A DNA stretch of 7,141 nt. It comes from Bacteriovoracaceae bacterium (GTDB taxonomy: Bacteria > Bdellovibrionota > Bacteriovoracia > Bacteriovoracales > Bacteriovoracaceae). The translations under genes were made by a program, and so were the position numbers. Of the stretch, positions 1 through 5,083 are shown piece by piece; position 1 is the stretch's first letter; each line of letters starts with the position of its first letter. The stretch is taken from positions 1-7,141 of the forward strand of contig JAKLJM010000109.1 in NCBI GenBank assembly GCA_023151145.1, in the 5' to 3' direction. The notes under the pieces were generated by a model that did not search any database, had not been told where the DNA came from, and saw only the letters and a program-made list of their open reading frames with translations.

Positions 1-613
1 GATTCAGACGGCAGAAGGTGGATTAAACGAAGTATCAAACATTTTAATTCGTTTAAGAGAACTTTCAGTGCAATCTGCTTCAGATACTATCGGTGATCAA
101 GAAAGAAAATTCTCTGATCTTGAGTTCCAACAACTTACTCAAGAAATCGAGAGAATTTCAACATCAACTCAGTTTAACGGTAAACAACTGTTAACAGGAG
201 AAGGTGAATCACTTGATTTCCAAATTGGGATTATGAACGACGCTAAGAACGACAGACTTTCTTACCGTCCTCAAGATTCTAATGCCAGAGCAGAAGCATT
301 AGGTGTAGGTGGACTTGGAGTTTTAACCAAGGAAACTTCACAGACGAACTTAGAAACGATTGATGAAGCTATTAACAAGGTAAACTCTAACAGAGCAAAT
401 TTAGGGGCCCTTCAAAATAGATTACAATCAACAATTTCTAATTTAGAAGTTCGTTCTGAAAACTTAGCTGCTGCAAATTCTCGTATTAGAGACGCAGATA
501 TGGCTTATGAATCAGCAGAAATGACAAAGAGTAATATTCTTTCAAGTTCTGCAACTTCGGTTCTTGCGCAAGCAAATAACTCTGGTTCAGCTGCTCTTAA
601 ATTGATCGGTTAA
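1..613 (+). CDS. fliC: Flagellin, 5'-truncated by the window edge (first of three)
   Basis: Filament subunit of the bacterial flagellum, exported through the flagellar type III apparatus and assembled outside the cell. The reading frame is open from base 2, and the first visible residues (IQTAEGGLNE) match residue 75 onward of the two complete flagellins downstream. About 74 N-terminal residues therefore lie outside the window, and the full protein would be about 277 aa. The conserved D1 helix is present (LIRLRELSVQSASD), as is the FNGKQLLTG turn. The C-terminal D0 helix is of the usual flagellin type, with SRIRDADMAYESAEM and a LAQAN segment near the end. An in-frame GTG at 68 is internal, not a start. 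This copy is clearly more divergent than the other two, especially in the middle (NDRLSYRPQDSNARAEALGV) and in D0. An intrinsic terminator follows. The family assignment is firm. Confidence 0.96.
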   Translation, partial: IQTAEGGLNEVSNILIRLRELSVQSASDTIGDQERKFSDLEFQQLTQEIERISTSTQFNGKQLLTGEGESLDFQIGIMNDAKNDRLSYRPQDSNARAEALGVGGLGVLTKETSQTNLETIDEAINKVNSNRANLGALQNRLQSTISNLEVRSENLAAANSRIRDADMAYESAEMTKSNILSSSATSVLAQANNSGSAALKLIG

Positions 614-650
614 TCACAAGTCACTGATCTTTTCATTCACGAAACTACCC

Positions 651-687
651 AAGAGGCCCCTTCTGAATAGAAGGGGCTTCTTTATTT
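651..687 (+). terminator. Rho-independent terminator of the first flagellin
   Basis: A 14-bp stem (arms 651-664 and 669-682, one G-U pair) closes on a GAAT loop. The core is GCCCCTTCT paired with AGAAGGGGC, followed by a short U-rich run (TTCTTTATTT). It lies 38 nt after the flagellin stop and isolates that gene from the methyltransferase downstream. Confidence 0.85.
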
Positions 688-735
688 CGGGCTTTAATTA
701 GAGACATTAATTATTATTAGTGATAGAAGCGAAAA

Positions 736-1392
736 ATGAATCCAATTATCAAAGACGATTTTAAAAAGCGTCTTCAAGAAAATATTTCCTCTTACCCAGA
801 AGCTAAAATTCATTCAGCTAAGCTAGATTTAGATTTTGGTTTTGATTGTGAAAATATCGAAAGCCAATTAATTAAAGACAAAGACCATGACCGCGTCCTT
901 TGGATTGGCCTTGATTTGCAAGTTTTACAAACACCATATTCAGAAATTTTAGCCATGCTTACACATGCCAATTTAAAAGATGGAGAACATGCCATTGATC
1001 TTGGTGCGGGATACGGCAGAATGGGAATGGTGGTTGGATACTTATTCCCTACCTTACAATTTACAGGTTTTGAATTTGTGAATGAAAGAGTATTAGATGG
1101 CAATAAAGTCTATACTCAGCACCATATTAATAATTCAAAAATGATCTACGCTGATTTGGCGGCAGTTGAATTTCAAATTCCAGATGCGGATTTATATTTC
1201 ATCTATGACTTTGGTTCAAAAAAAGATGTCTATGTTGTTTTGGAAAAACTTCGCGTGAAAGCGCAGTCAAAAAACATTCAGGTCATAGCTCGAGGCGGCG
1301 GTGTGAGAAATTGGATCATTCAAGATTTTCCGTGGTTGTCTCAGATGTCTCCGTATGAAGTGTTTCCACACTGGACACTTTTTCGTTCTTAA
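736..1392 (+). CDS. Class I SAM-dependent methyltransferase, substrate unknown
   Basis: Predicted soluble methyltransferase of 218 aa. The Rossmann-fold SAM site is clear: motif I IDLGAGYGR at residues 87-95, then an acidic residue at the end of the second strand (FEF, E113) that would hold the SAM ribose. A strand 4-like segment follows at residues 150-159 (DADLYFIYDF). The first 70 or so residues resemble a separate N-terminal lid. The spacing of TPYSEI (66-71) before motif I recalls DOT1-like and other protein methyltransferases, but I cannot assign a subfamily. ATG 736 is the best start, although only a weak purine stretch (GAAGCG) precedes it. The gene stands alone, between a flagellin terminator and the hipBA block. 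Its position beside flagellin genes permits, but does not prove, a role in flagellin modification. I see no signal peptide or membrane segment. Confidence 0.82.
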   Translation: MNPIIKDDFKKRLQENISSYPEAKIHSAKLDLDFGFDCENIESQLIKDKDHDRVLWIGLDLQVLQTPYSEILAMLTHANLKDGEHAIDLGAGYGRMGMVVGYLFPTLQFTGFEFVNERVLDGNKVYTQHHINNSKMIYADLAAVEFQIPDADLYFIYDFGSKKDVYVVLEKLRVKAQSKNIQVIARGGGVRNWIIQDFPWLSQMSPYEVFPHWTLFRS

Positions 1393-1423
1393 TTTTATTC
1401 AAAATAAAATTTTTGATTTTTTT
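1391..1423 (+). terminator. Possible weak terminator after the methyltransferase
   Basis: A 9-bp, A/T-only inverted repeat (1391-1399 with 1403-1411, loop CAA) begins in the stop codon and runs into a T-rich tract (TTTGATTTTTTT). The position is right for a terminator, but a stem without G-C pairs is weak and such repeats arise by chance in AT-rich DNA. Confidence 0.35.
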
Positions 1424-1471
1424 AAAGTTGTGAAATGATTTCTAGTATTTAAAAGGAATCATTTTTAAAAC

Positions 1472-1531
1472 CGGCCCATATTTAATTGCCACAATTAATT
1501 TTCAGCCAACCTAACTTCTTGTAACTTCTAA
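1472..1531 (+). repeat. Copy A of a flagellin-upstream direct repeat (left flank of the hipBA block)
   Basis: About 60 bp that align with 3818-3878 at roughly 80% identity with one gap. Shared strings include CCACAATTAA and CTAAC. Looser similarity continues to AAAAACAC (about 1545-1552), which in the second copy sits directly before the flagellin promoter. Beyond that point the two copies differ. It contains a palindrome with 7-bp arms, TTAATTG-CCA-CAATTAA (1482-1498). No flagellin gene follows this copy. The hipBA block follows instead, so this may be the remnant of a displaced flagellin promoter region or one end of a duplication made on insertion. Confidence 0.7.
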
Positions 1532-1595
1532 TATAACAAGTAAGAAAAACACATCTTATGAATACATGCCAATGGACCTTTCTCCATCAATAAAT

Positions 1596-1667
1596 CCCAT
1601 ATTTGGGAAAAAATGATGATTATTTCCCAAATATGAGCCAAAATGTGCTAAAATGACCATATTTGCA
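1596..1667. promoter_or_regulatory. Three operator-like sites upstream of hipB
   Basis: Three 12-bp sites with the core CATATTTG: CCCATATTTGGG at 1596-1607, the inverted form CCCAAATATGAG at 1626-1637, and ACCATATTTGCA at 1656-1667. Their centres lie at 1601.5, 1631.5 and 1661.5, exactly 30 bp apart, or close to three helical turns. Sites 1 and 2 also form a perfect 13-bp inverted repeat (1598-1610 with 1623-1635). Site 1 is itself nearly palindromic (CCCA...TGGG). Site 2 covers the -35 region and site 3 the expected transcription start. HipB-type antitoxins are known to bind palindromic operators at their own promoter, so autorepression is the natural reading. The binding itself is inferred. 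Confidence 0.7.
1646..1654 (+). promoter_or_regulatory. Extended -10 promoter of hipBA
   Basis: TGCTAAAAT is an extended -10 element (TGN followed by TAAAAT at 1649-1654). No good -35 hexamer lies 17 bp upstream, which is common for extended -10 promoters. The start would fall near 1661, in the middle of the third operator-like site and about 28 nt before the hipB start codon. Confidence 0.5.
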
Positions 1668-1688
1668 CCATCCTAAAAAGGACGAGTT

Positions 1689-2033
1689 ATGATGAAAATA
1701 TTTATCAAATCAGAATTAGAGGCAAAGAAATTAGGAGCCAATATTCAAATAGCACGCAAGAGAAGAAAAATGTCATTAGTTGAATTGGCTGCAAAATCTT
1801 CAATTTCAAAAACAGTGCTTAGTAGGATTGAGGCAGGTGATACTAGTGTCGGATTTGGAAAAGTTTTTAATGTTTTAGATGCATTGGGGTTGCTCACAGG
1901 TCTTGCTGATCTTGCAAGTCCTGATATGGATCGGCAGCAAACAATGCAGGAAATAAAAAACTTAAGAGAAGGAGGAAATAAATCAATTCCTGCAAATACA
2001 AAGAAAAGTAATCTCGTTAGATATGTCGAATAG
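1689..2033 (+). CDS. hipB: HipB-like antitoxin, Cro/CI-type helix-turn-helix repressor
   Basis: Predicted DNA-binding antitoxin of 114 aa that would neutralise the HipA kinase encoded next and repress the operon. A Cro/CI (HTH_3) domain spans about residues 15-70. The opening helix reads LGANIQIARKRRKMS, helix 2 SLVELAAKSSI (29-39), and the recognition helix SKTVLSRIEAGD (40-51), with the usual SRIEAG ending. A LADLASPD segment after the domain (72-79) is typical of the HipA-partner branch of this family. The last 20 residues are polar and probably flexible. ATG 1689 is preceded by AAGGA at 1678-1682 with 6-nt spacing. ATG 1692 would drop a single residue. The stop lies 10 nt before the preferred hipA start, so the two are co-transcribed. 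Three operator-like sites lie directly upstream. Confidence 0.88.
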   Translation: MMKIFIKSELEAKKLGANIQIARKRRKMSLVELAAKSSISKTVLSRIEAGDTSVGFGKVFNVLDALGLLTGLADLASPDMDRQQTMQEIKNLREGGNKSIPANTKKSNLVRYVE

Positions 2034-2043
2034 AGGTAGTACA

Positions 2044-3255
2044 ATGCAAGAATTTTGGATTTATATATTTATTGATTACGAATATGTTAGATGTGCAAAA
2101 TTAACAGTCACTGAAGATAGTTTTGAATTAGAGTATGAACAATCATATTTAAATTTAGAAAAGAAAATAGATATTGATCCACAAAACCTACCAACAGACG
2201 GCCGAAAATTTACATCAAATGAATTATTTAGTTCTCTATTAGATAGTGCGCCCGATTTTTGGGGACAACAATTACTTAATAAAAAATTTAACGTACCAGA
2301 GCTTAATGAGCTCGAGTATGTACTTGCTAATGGATTAGAACACGTTGGAGCTCTTGCTTTCTCTTCAATTCGTCATAGTGAACCAATGCAATTAACAAAA
2401 GATGGGTGGAAGCCACATCAAAAAAACCAAGTTGAATTGAATCAAATTATTGAACAAACAGAATTAATGATTAAGGATGCCGATAGAAGCAAATTAAAAG
2501 AATTATTTGAGTTTGGTCCAACACTTGGTGGTGGAAAGCCAAAGGTTTCGATTTCCATTGCTGGAAAATATTATTTAGCAAAATATGGTACTTCACTTGA
2601 TTCTTTGCCTGAGCAAAAAATAGAATATGCAACGATGAAAATGGCCCGCGATATTGGCTTAAAGGTACCAGATATAAAAATTTCAGAGCACTCTGGTAGA
2701 AAAGTTTTTATGATTGAGCGTTTTGATAGATGCATAATTGACAGTAATTTAAAACGTTATCATTTTATTAGTGCACTAAGTGTTTGCGGTTGGTATGTGA
2801 ATTGGCAGAGAGATTGGAGTTATCCAGTATTTTGCGAGTTTATTCGAAAAGCTGGAAAAAACGAACGTGAAATCAAAGAAGATCTTTGCGAATTATTTAA
2901 AAGAGTTGCTTTCAATATTGCTGTAAATAACGATGATGATCATCCAAGAAATCATGGATTGCTTTACAAAGACAATAAGTGGCGCCTGGCTCCCCTTTAT
3001 GATGTATTTCCTAAATCGTCCTCAACCGGAACTTTTATGCTTGCAATGTCTCTAGGAGATCGCTACAGAGAGGCATCAAAAAGAAATTTAATGTCTGCAA
3101 TCAAATACTTTGAATTAGAAGAATCAAACGCAGAAAAAATTATTGATGATATTAATAAGTTTGTCTCTGAAAAATGGAAAGACTATTTTAGAGAACAGTC
3201 AATTAGTGAAGATGTGATTCGAATGTATGAAAATGCATTTTTTTTGAAAATTTAA
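2044..3255 (+). CDS. hipA: HipA-like serine/threonine kinase toxin
   Basis: Toxin of a type II HipBA system. E. coli HipA phosphorylates glutamyl-tRNA synthetase and causes growth arrest; this target is not shown here. The protein is 403 aa with a HipA N-terminal subdomain (about 1-110) and a kinase domain. TLGGGKPK (160-167) is the Gly-rich loop, YLAK gives the ATP-binding lysine (K180), and IERFDR (224-229) follows. DDHPRN (298-303) matches the catalytic Asp and metal-binding Asn, and PLYD ends in the metal-binding Asp (D320). All core residues are intact. At the position of E. coli Ser150, the inhibitory autophosphorylation site, there is Thr160. I prefer ATG 2044 because AGAGG (2032-2036) sits 7 nt upstream. 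ATG 2023 would overlap hipB by 11 nt and add 7 residues with no better ribosome binding site. Confidence 0.9.
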   Translation: MQEFWIYIFIDYEYVRCAKLTVTEDSFELEYEQSYLNLEKKIDIDPQNLPTDGRKFTSNELFSSLLDSAPDFWGQQLLNKKFNVPELNELEYVLANGLEHVGALAFSSIRHSEPMQLTKDGWKPHQKNQVELNQIIEQTELMIKDADRSKLKELFEFGPTLGGGKPKVSISIAGKYYLAKYGTSLDSLPEQKIEYATMKMARDIGLKVPDIKISEHSGRKVFMIERFDRCIIDSNLKRYHFISALSVCGWYVNWQRDWSYPVFCEFIRKAGKNEREIKEDLCELFKRVAFNIAVNNDDDHPRNHGLLYKDNKWRLAPLYDVFPKSSSTGTFMLAMSLGDRYREASKRNLMSAIKYFELEESNAEKIIDDINKFVSEKWKDYFREQSISEDVIRMYENAFFLKI

Positions 3256-3329
3256 CAAAAACTTTCGAGCGATGTTCTTAAGCAATCCTCAGATGAAGAT
3301 TAAGAAAATTTCACATTCATCATTAGCTG

Positions 3330-3357
3330 ACTGTTTATGTATTTGTTAAGAAACAGT
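3330..3357. repeat. Inverted repeat between hipA and the small downstream gene
   Basis: ACTGTTT (3330-3336) is repeated inverted as AAACAGT (3351-3357) around a 14-nt spacer. It could be a protein-binding dyad or a modest hairpin in the leader of the small gene. No T-run follows, so it is not a convincing terminator. The rest of 3256-3377 shows only a weak bulged inverted repeat (TTCTTAA 3275-3281, TTAAGAA 3300-3306). Confidence 0.35.
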
Positions 3358-3377
3358 AAGTGGGTTGATAACTTCAA

Positions 3378-3680
3378 GTGTTTGTAATTTCAAAATTTAA
3401 TTTTTTTTCTGAGTCTGGTATCTCATTAGACTTTGGAGAGCATGAACATTTTGAATGTCATACAAAAATGACTATCTCTAATGAAAAATATGATTTAAAA
3501 AAATTAGTCGGAAAAAAGATCAATAGTGTTCACTATGAAAAAGATAATCAAATTACTTTCGCGTTTGATGATGTCTCACTTTCTATTAGCCTAGACCCTA
3601 AAGACTGGGAAACGCCAGAAGACGTGATATATAAAGATTATCGCGACACTAAAAAACTAATCATTGAGGTAATAACTTAA
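3378..3680 (+). CDS. Small hypothetical protein, start uncertain
   Basis: I do not recognise this protein. The frame gives up to 100 aa from GTG 3378. An in-frame stop at 3369-3371 limits upstream extension, and there is no clear Shine-Dalgarno. The next in-frame Met is residue 31 (3468). The better-structured part starts around residue 38, where alternating hydrophobic stretches suggest beta strands: KKINSVHYE, QITFAFDD, VSLSISLDP. An acidic segment, DWETPEDVIYKDY, comes next. The pattern of a G-x-x-I-x-x-V strand followed by a strand ending in DD and then SLDP resembles small uncharacterised proteins often found near toxin or phage genes, but no function can be assigned. No signal peptide or membrane segment is visible. 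It lies 122 nt after hipA, within the accessory block, and may be an intact cargo gene or a 5'-damaged remnant of a longer one. Confidence 0.5.
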   Translation: MFVISKFNFFSESGISLDFGEHEHFECHTKMTISNEKYDLKKLVGKKINSVHYEKDNQITFAFDDVSLSISLDPKDWETPEDVIYKDYRDTKKLIIEVIT

Positions 3681-3817
3681 AAACTAAAATTATGCTGACT
3701 GGAAAAATTATAGCCAAAAAATGGCTAAGGATTTTACAAAATTCTCAAAATATCGCCAAAATGGGTATCGGATCTTCGGTCATATTAAAGATATGAACCC
3801 TTAAGCACTTACTAACC
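3681..3817. other. Noncoding right part of the accessory block, with two small hairpins
   Basis: I see no credible gene here. TAGCCA-AAAAA-TGGCTA (3711-3727) could be a weak terminator for the small gene, although only AGGATTTTA follows it. GGTCATAT (3778-3785) pairs with ATATGAACC (3791-3799) with one bulge. The string GCCAAAATG at 3755-3763 also occurs at 1637-1645 before hipB. Together with copy B of the repeat and the flagellin promoter, this fills the 328-base gap before the next flagellin. Confidence 0.4.
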
Positions 3818-3878
3818 CAGCCCCATTTTTAATTACCACAATTAACTTTCATCCAATCTAACCTCATGTAATTTTTAA
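3818..3878 (+). repeat. Copy B of the flagellin-upstream direct repeat (right flank of the hipBA block)
   Basis: Aligns with 1472-1531 at about 80% identity. The palindromic core TTAATT-ACCAC-AATTAA (3829-3845) is retained with slightly shorter arms than in copy A. It ends about 30 bp before the candidate sigma-28 -35 element, so here it lies in the natural upstream region of a flagellin promoter. A further match to the sigma-28 -10 sequence, ACCGATAA (3892-3899), lies between the repeat and the promoter. Its best upstream TAAA is only 12 bp away, so I do not call it as the main promoter. Confidence 0.7.
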
Positions 3879-3906
3879 ATTCACATAAATAACCGATAAA
3901 AACACT

Positions 3907-3933
3907 TAAGTTTTTAACCGACTACTCCGATCT
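3907..3933 (+). promoter_or_regulatory. Candidate sigma-28 (FliA-type) promoter of the second flagellin
   Basis: TAAG (3907-3910), a 15-bp spacer and TCCGATCT (3926-3933) fit the sigma-28 pattern TAAA-N15-GCCGATAA at 3 of 4 and 5 of 8 positions. The third flagellin has the same arrangement with the same 15-bp spacer, inside a shared AAAACACTTAAGT block and at nearly the same distance from the start codon (75 and 73 nt). Transcription would start near 3940, giving a leader of about 70 nt. Confidence 0.65.
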
Positions 3934-3970
3934 GTTATTTGTCTGATCAAAACGGTCTGACATTAACAAA

Positions 3971-4002
3971 TCGAGGGAAGGGACCTTCGACTTATTAAGG
4001 AG
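3971..4002 (+). promoter_or_regulatory. Leader hairpin and Shine-Dalgarno of the second flagellin
   Basis: A 7-bp stem (TCGAGGG 3971-3977 with CCTTCGA 3984-3990, one G-U) presents the loop AAGGGA. A shorter alternative pairs GAAG 3977-3980 with CTTC 3985-3988. Six nt later comes the strong Shine-Dalgarno AAGGAG (3997-4002), spaced 6 nt from ATG 4009. The GGA in the loop and the GGA in the Shine-Dalgarno are 18 nt apart, the arrangement expected of a dual CsrA binding site. CsrA binding is inferred. Confidence 0.5.
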
Positions 4003-4008
4003 TATTTT

Positions 4009-4842
4009 ATGGGTTTAAGAATTGCAACGAACGTTGCCTCGCAAACGGTTCAAAAGAACTTAAAAGAGGTATCTAATGCAGGTAATGCTGAGTTAGAAAG
4101 ATTGTCTTCTGGTAAAAGAATCACTAAGGCCGCTGACGATGCTGCCGGATTAGCGATCTCTACTAACTTAGAAGCACAGACAAAAGGTTTAAGACAAGCA
4201 ACAAGAAACGCGAATGACGGTATCTCGCTTGTTCAAACTGCAGAGGGAGGATTAAACGAAACGACTAACATTCTCGTTCGTTTAAGAGAGTTAACAATCC
4301 AAGCTTCTTCTGACACTGTTGGTGAACAAGAAAGAGGATTCCTAGATAAAGAGTATCAACAGTTAACAACAGAGATTGATCGTATTGCTGCTTCTACTAC
4401 ATTTAACGGTACTCAATTGTTAAATGGAGAAGGAAAAGGCTCGATGGATTTCCAAGTTGGTGCCTTTGCTGGTGAACAAAACAGAATTACATTCGACTCT
4501 AGTGAGTCAGATTCATCTGCCGATTCAATCGGTGTTGGTGGTACAGGTATCTCTGATAAAGATGTTGCCTTAGATGCTATCTCTTCGGTAGACGGTGCAA
4601 TTGAAAAAGTTTCAAGTATGCGCGCTAATCTTGGTTCTATTCAATCAAGATTACAATCTACGGTGAAGAACTTAGAAGTTCAAACAATCAACCAGGATGC
4701 TGCTAGATCAGTTATTCAGGACGTGGATGTTGCTTCTTCTTCAGCTGCTCTTGCTTCAAACAATGTTGTTAAGAATGCAGCGGTGTCGACTCTTTCTCAA
4801 GCTAACCAGATCCCTATGTCAGCGCTCAGACTGATTGGGTAA
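4009..4842 (+). CDS. fliC: Flagellin, complete (second of three)
   Basis: Filament subunit of 277 aa, made only of the D0 and D1 domains, without the D2/D3 insert of enteric flagellins. The N-terminal signature is complete: MGLRIATNVASQ, then RLSSGKRITKAADDAAGLAIS (31-51). Conserved D1 motifs follow: QTAEGGLNE (76-84), RLRELTIQ (91-98) and TFNGTQLL (131-138). A variable stretch (about 165-206) separates the two helical halves. The C-terminus reads LSQANQIPMSALRL, but the D0 segment before it is atypical: SVIQDVDVASSS (234-245) replaces the usual RI-DAD-A-E pattern that the first flagellin keeps. There are no cysteines. The start is fixed by AAGGAG 6 nt upstream and by homology. It is 88% identical to the third flagellin (33 differences, mostly in the variable stretch). 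It has its own promoter and terminator, so it is a separate transcription unit. Confidence 0.97.
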   Translation: MGLRIATNVASQTVQKNLKEVSNAGNAELERLSSGKRITKAADDAAGLAISTNLEAQTKGLRQATRNANDGISLVQTAEGGLNETTNILVRLRELTIQASSDTVGEQERGFLDKEYQQLTTEIDRIAASTTFNGTQLLNGEGKGSMDFQVGAFAGEQNRITFDSSESDSSADSIGVGGTGISDKDVALDAISSVDGAIEKVSSMRANLGSIQSRLQSTVKNLEVQTINQDAARSVIQDVDVASSSAALASNNVVKNAAVSTLSQANQIPMSALRLIG

Positions 4843-4857
4843 TTGATTGATGATGAT

Positions 4858-4895
4858 GAAGCCTCTCTCCTCTCTGGGAGAGGCTTCTCTCTCGA
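4858..4895 (+). terminator. Terminator of the second flagellin
   Basis: A 12-bp stem (4858-4869 with 4876-4887, one G-U) with the loop CTCTCT lies 15 nt after the stop. The core is GAAGCCTCTC paired with GAGAGGCTTC. The following tract is pyrimidine-rich (TCTCTCTCG) rather than pure T, so efficiency may be moderate. A competing hairpin could form between TTCTCTCT just downstream of the stem and AGAGAGAA at 4908-4915. Confidence 0.72.
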
Positions 4896-5040
4896 AAAAA
4901 ATTATCCAGAGAGAAAAAATTTTTTAAATTAAAAATTTAGTGAACTTAATTTCAAAATATATATTGTGTAATCCGCTTTCAGGTTTAAGGTCCGTTATAA
5001 GTTAACTTTTGTCGCTTATAATGATCTTATTCTTAAGCCC
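4896..5040. other. AT-rich noncoding gap with an isolated TATAAT box
   Basis: No gene is visible. The first part is low-complexity A/T, including the palindrome AAAAAATTTTTT (4914-4925). A perfect TATAAT stands at 5017-5022. The best -35 is poor (TTATAA, 16 bp upstream). If used, transcription would begin near 5029 and run straight into the strong terminator at 5041-5083. Confidence 0.35.
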
Positions 5041-5083
5041 AAAACCCTCTCGCTTCCCCGTTCTATTGGTGGGAGGGTTTTTT
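5041..5083 (+). terminator. Strong orphan intrinsic terminator, possible end of a short RNA
   Basis: AAAACCCTC (5041-5049) pairs with GAGGGTTTT (5073-5081), with further pairs inside including wobbles, and six T residues run from 5078 to 5083. This is the most classical terminator in the window. It lies about 200 nt after the second flagellin's stop, whose own terminator is already at 4858, and no gene is visible between. It may be a back-up terminator, the end of a very short RNA starting from the TATAAT at 5017, or what is left of a lost gene. Confidence 0.75.

Noticed and set aside
68..613. GTG 68 as the start of a short 181-aa flagellin.
   Set aside because: The frame is open to the window start, and the residues before it continue the flagellin alignment, so the gene simply enters from outside the window.
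2023..2043. ATG 2023 as the hipA start, overlapping hipB.
   Set aside because: ATG 2044 has AGAGG at 7-nt spacing, and the HipA family N-terminus begins about there.
810..2044. Reverse-strand frames at 810-1103 and 1745-2044.
   Set aside because: They oppose the motif-bearing methyltransferase and hipB genes and show no recognisable protein features.
1532..3817. hipBA block as an insertion sequence or integron cassette.
   Set aside because: No transposase, integrase, terminal inverted repeats or attC-like site is visible. The only flanking match is the imperfect 60-bp direct repeat.
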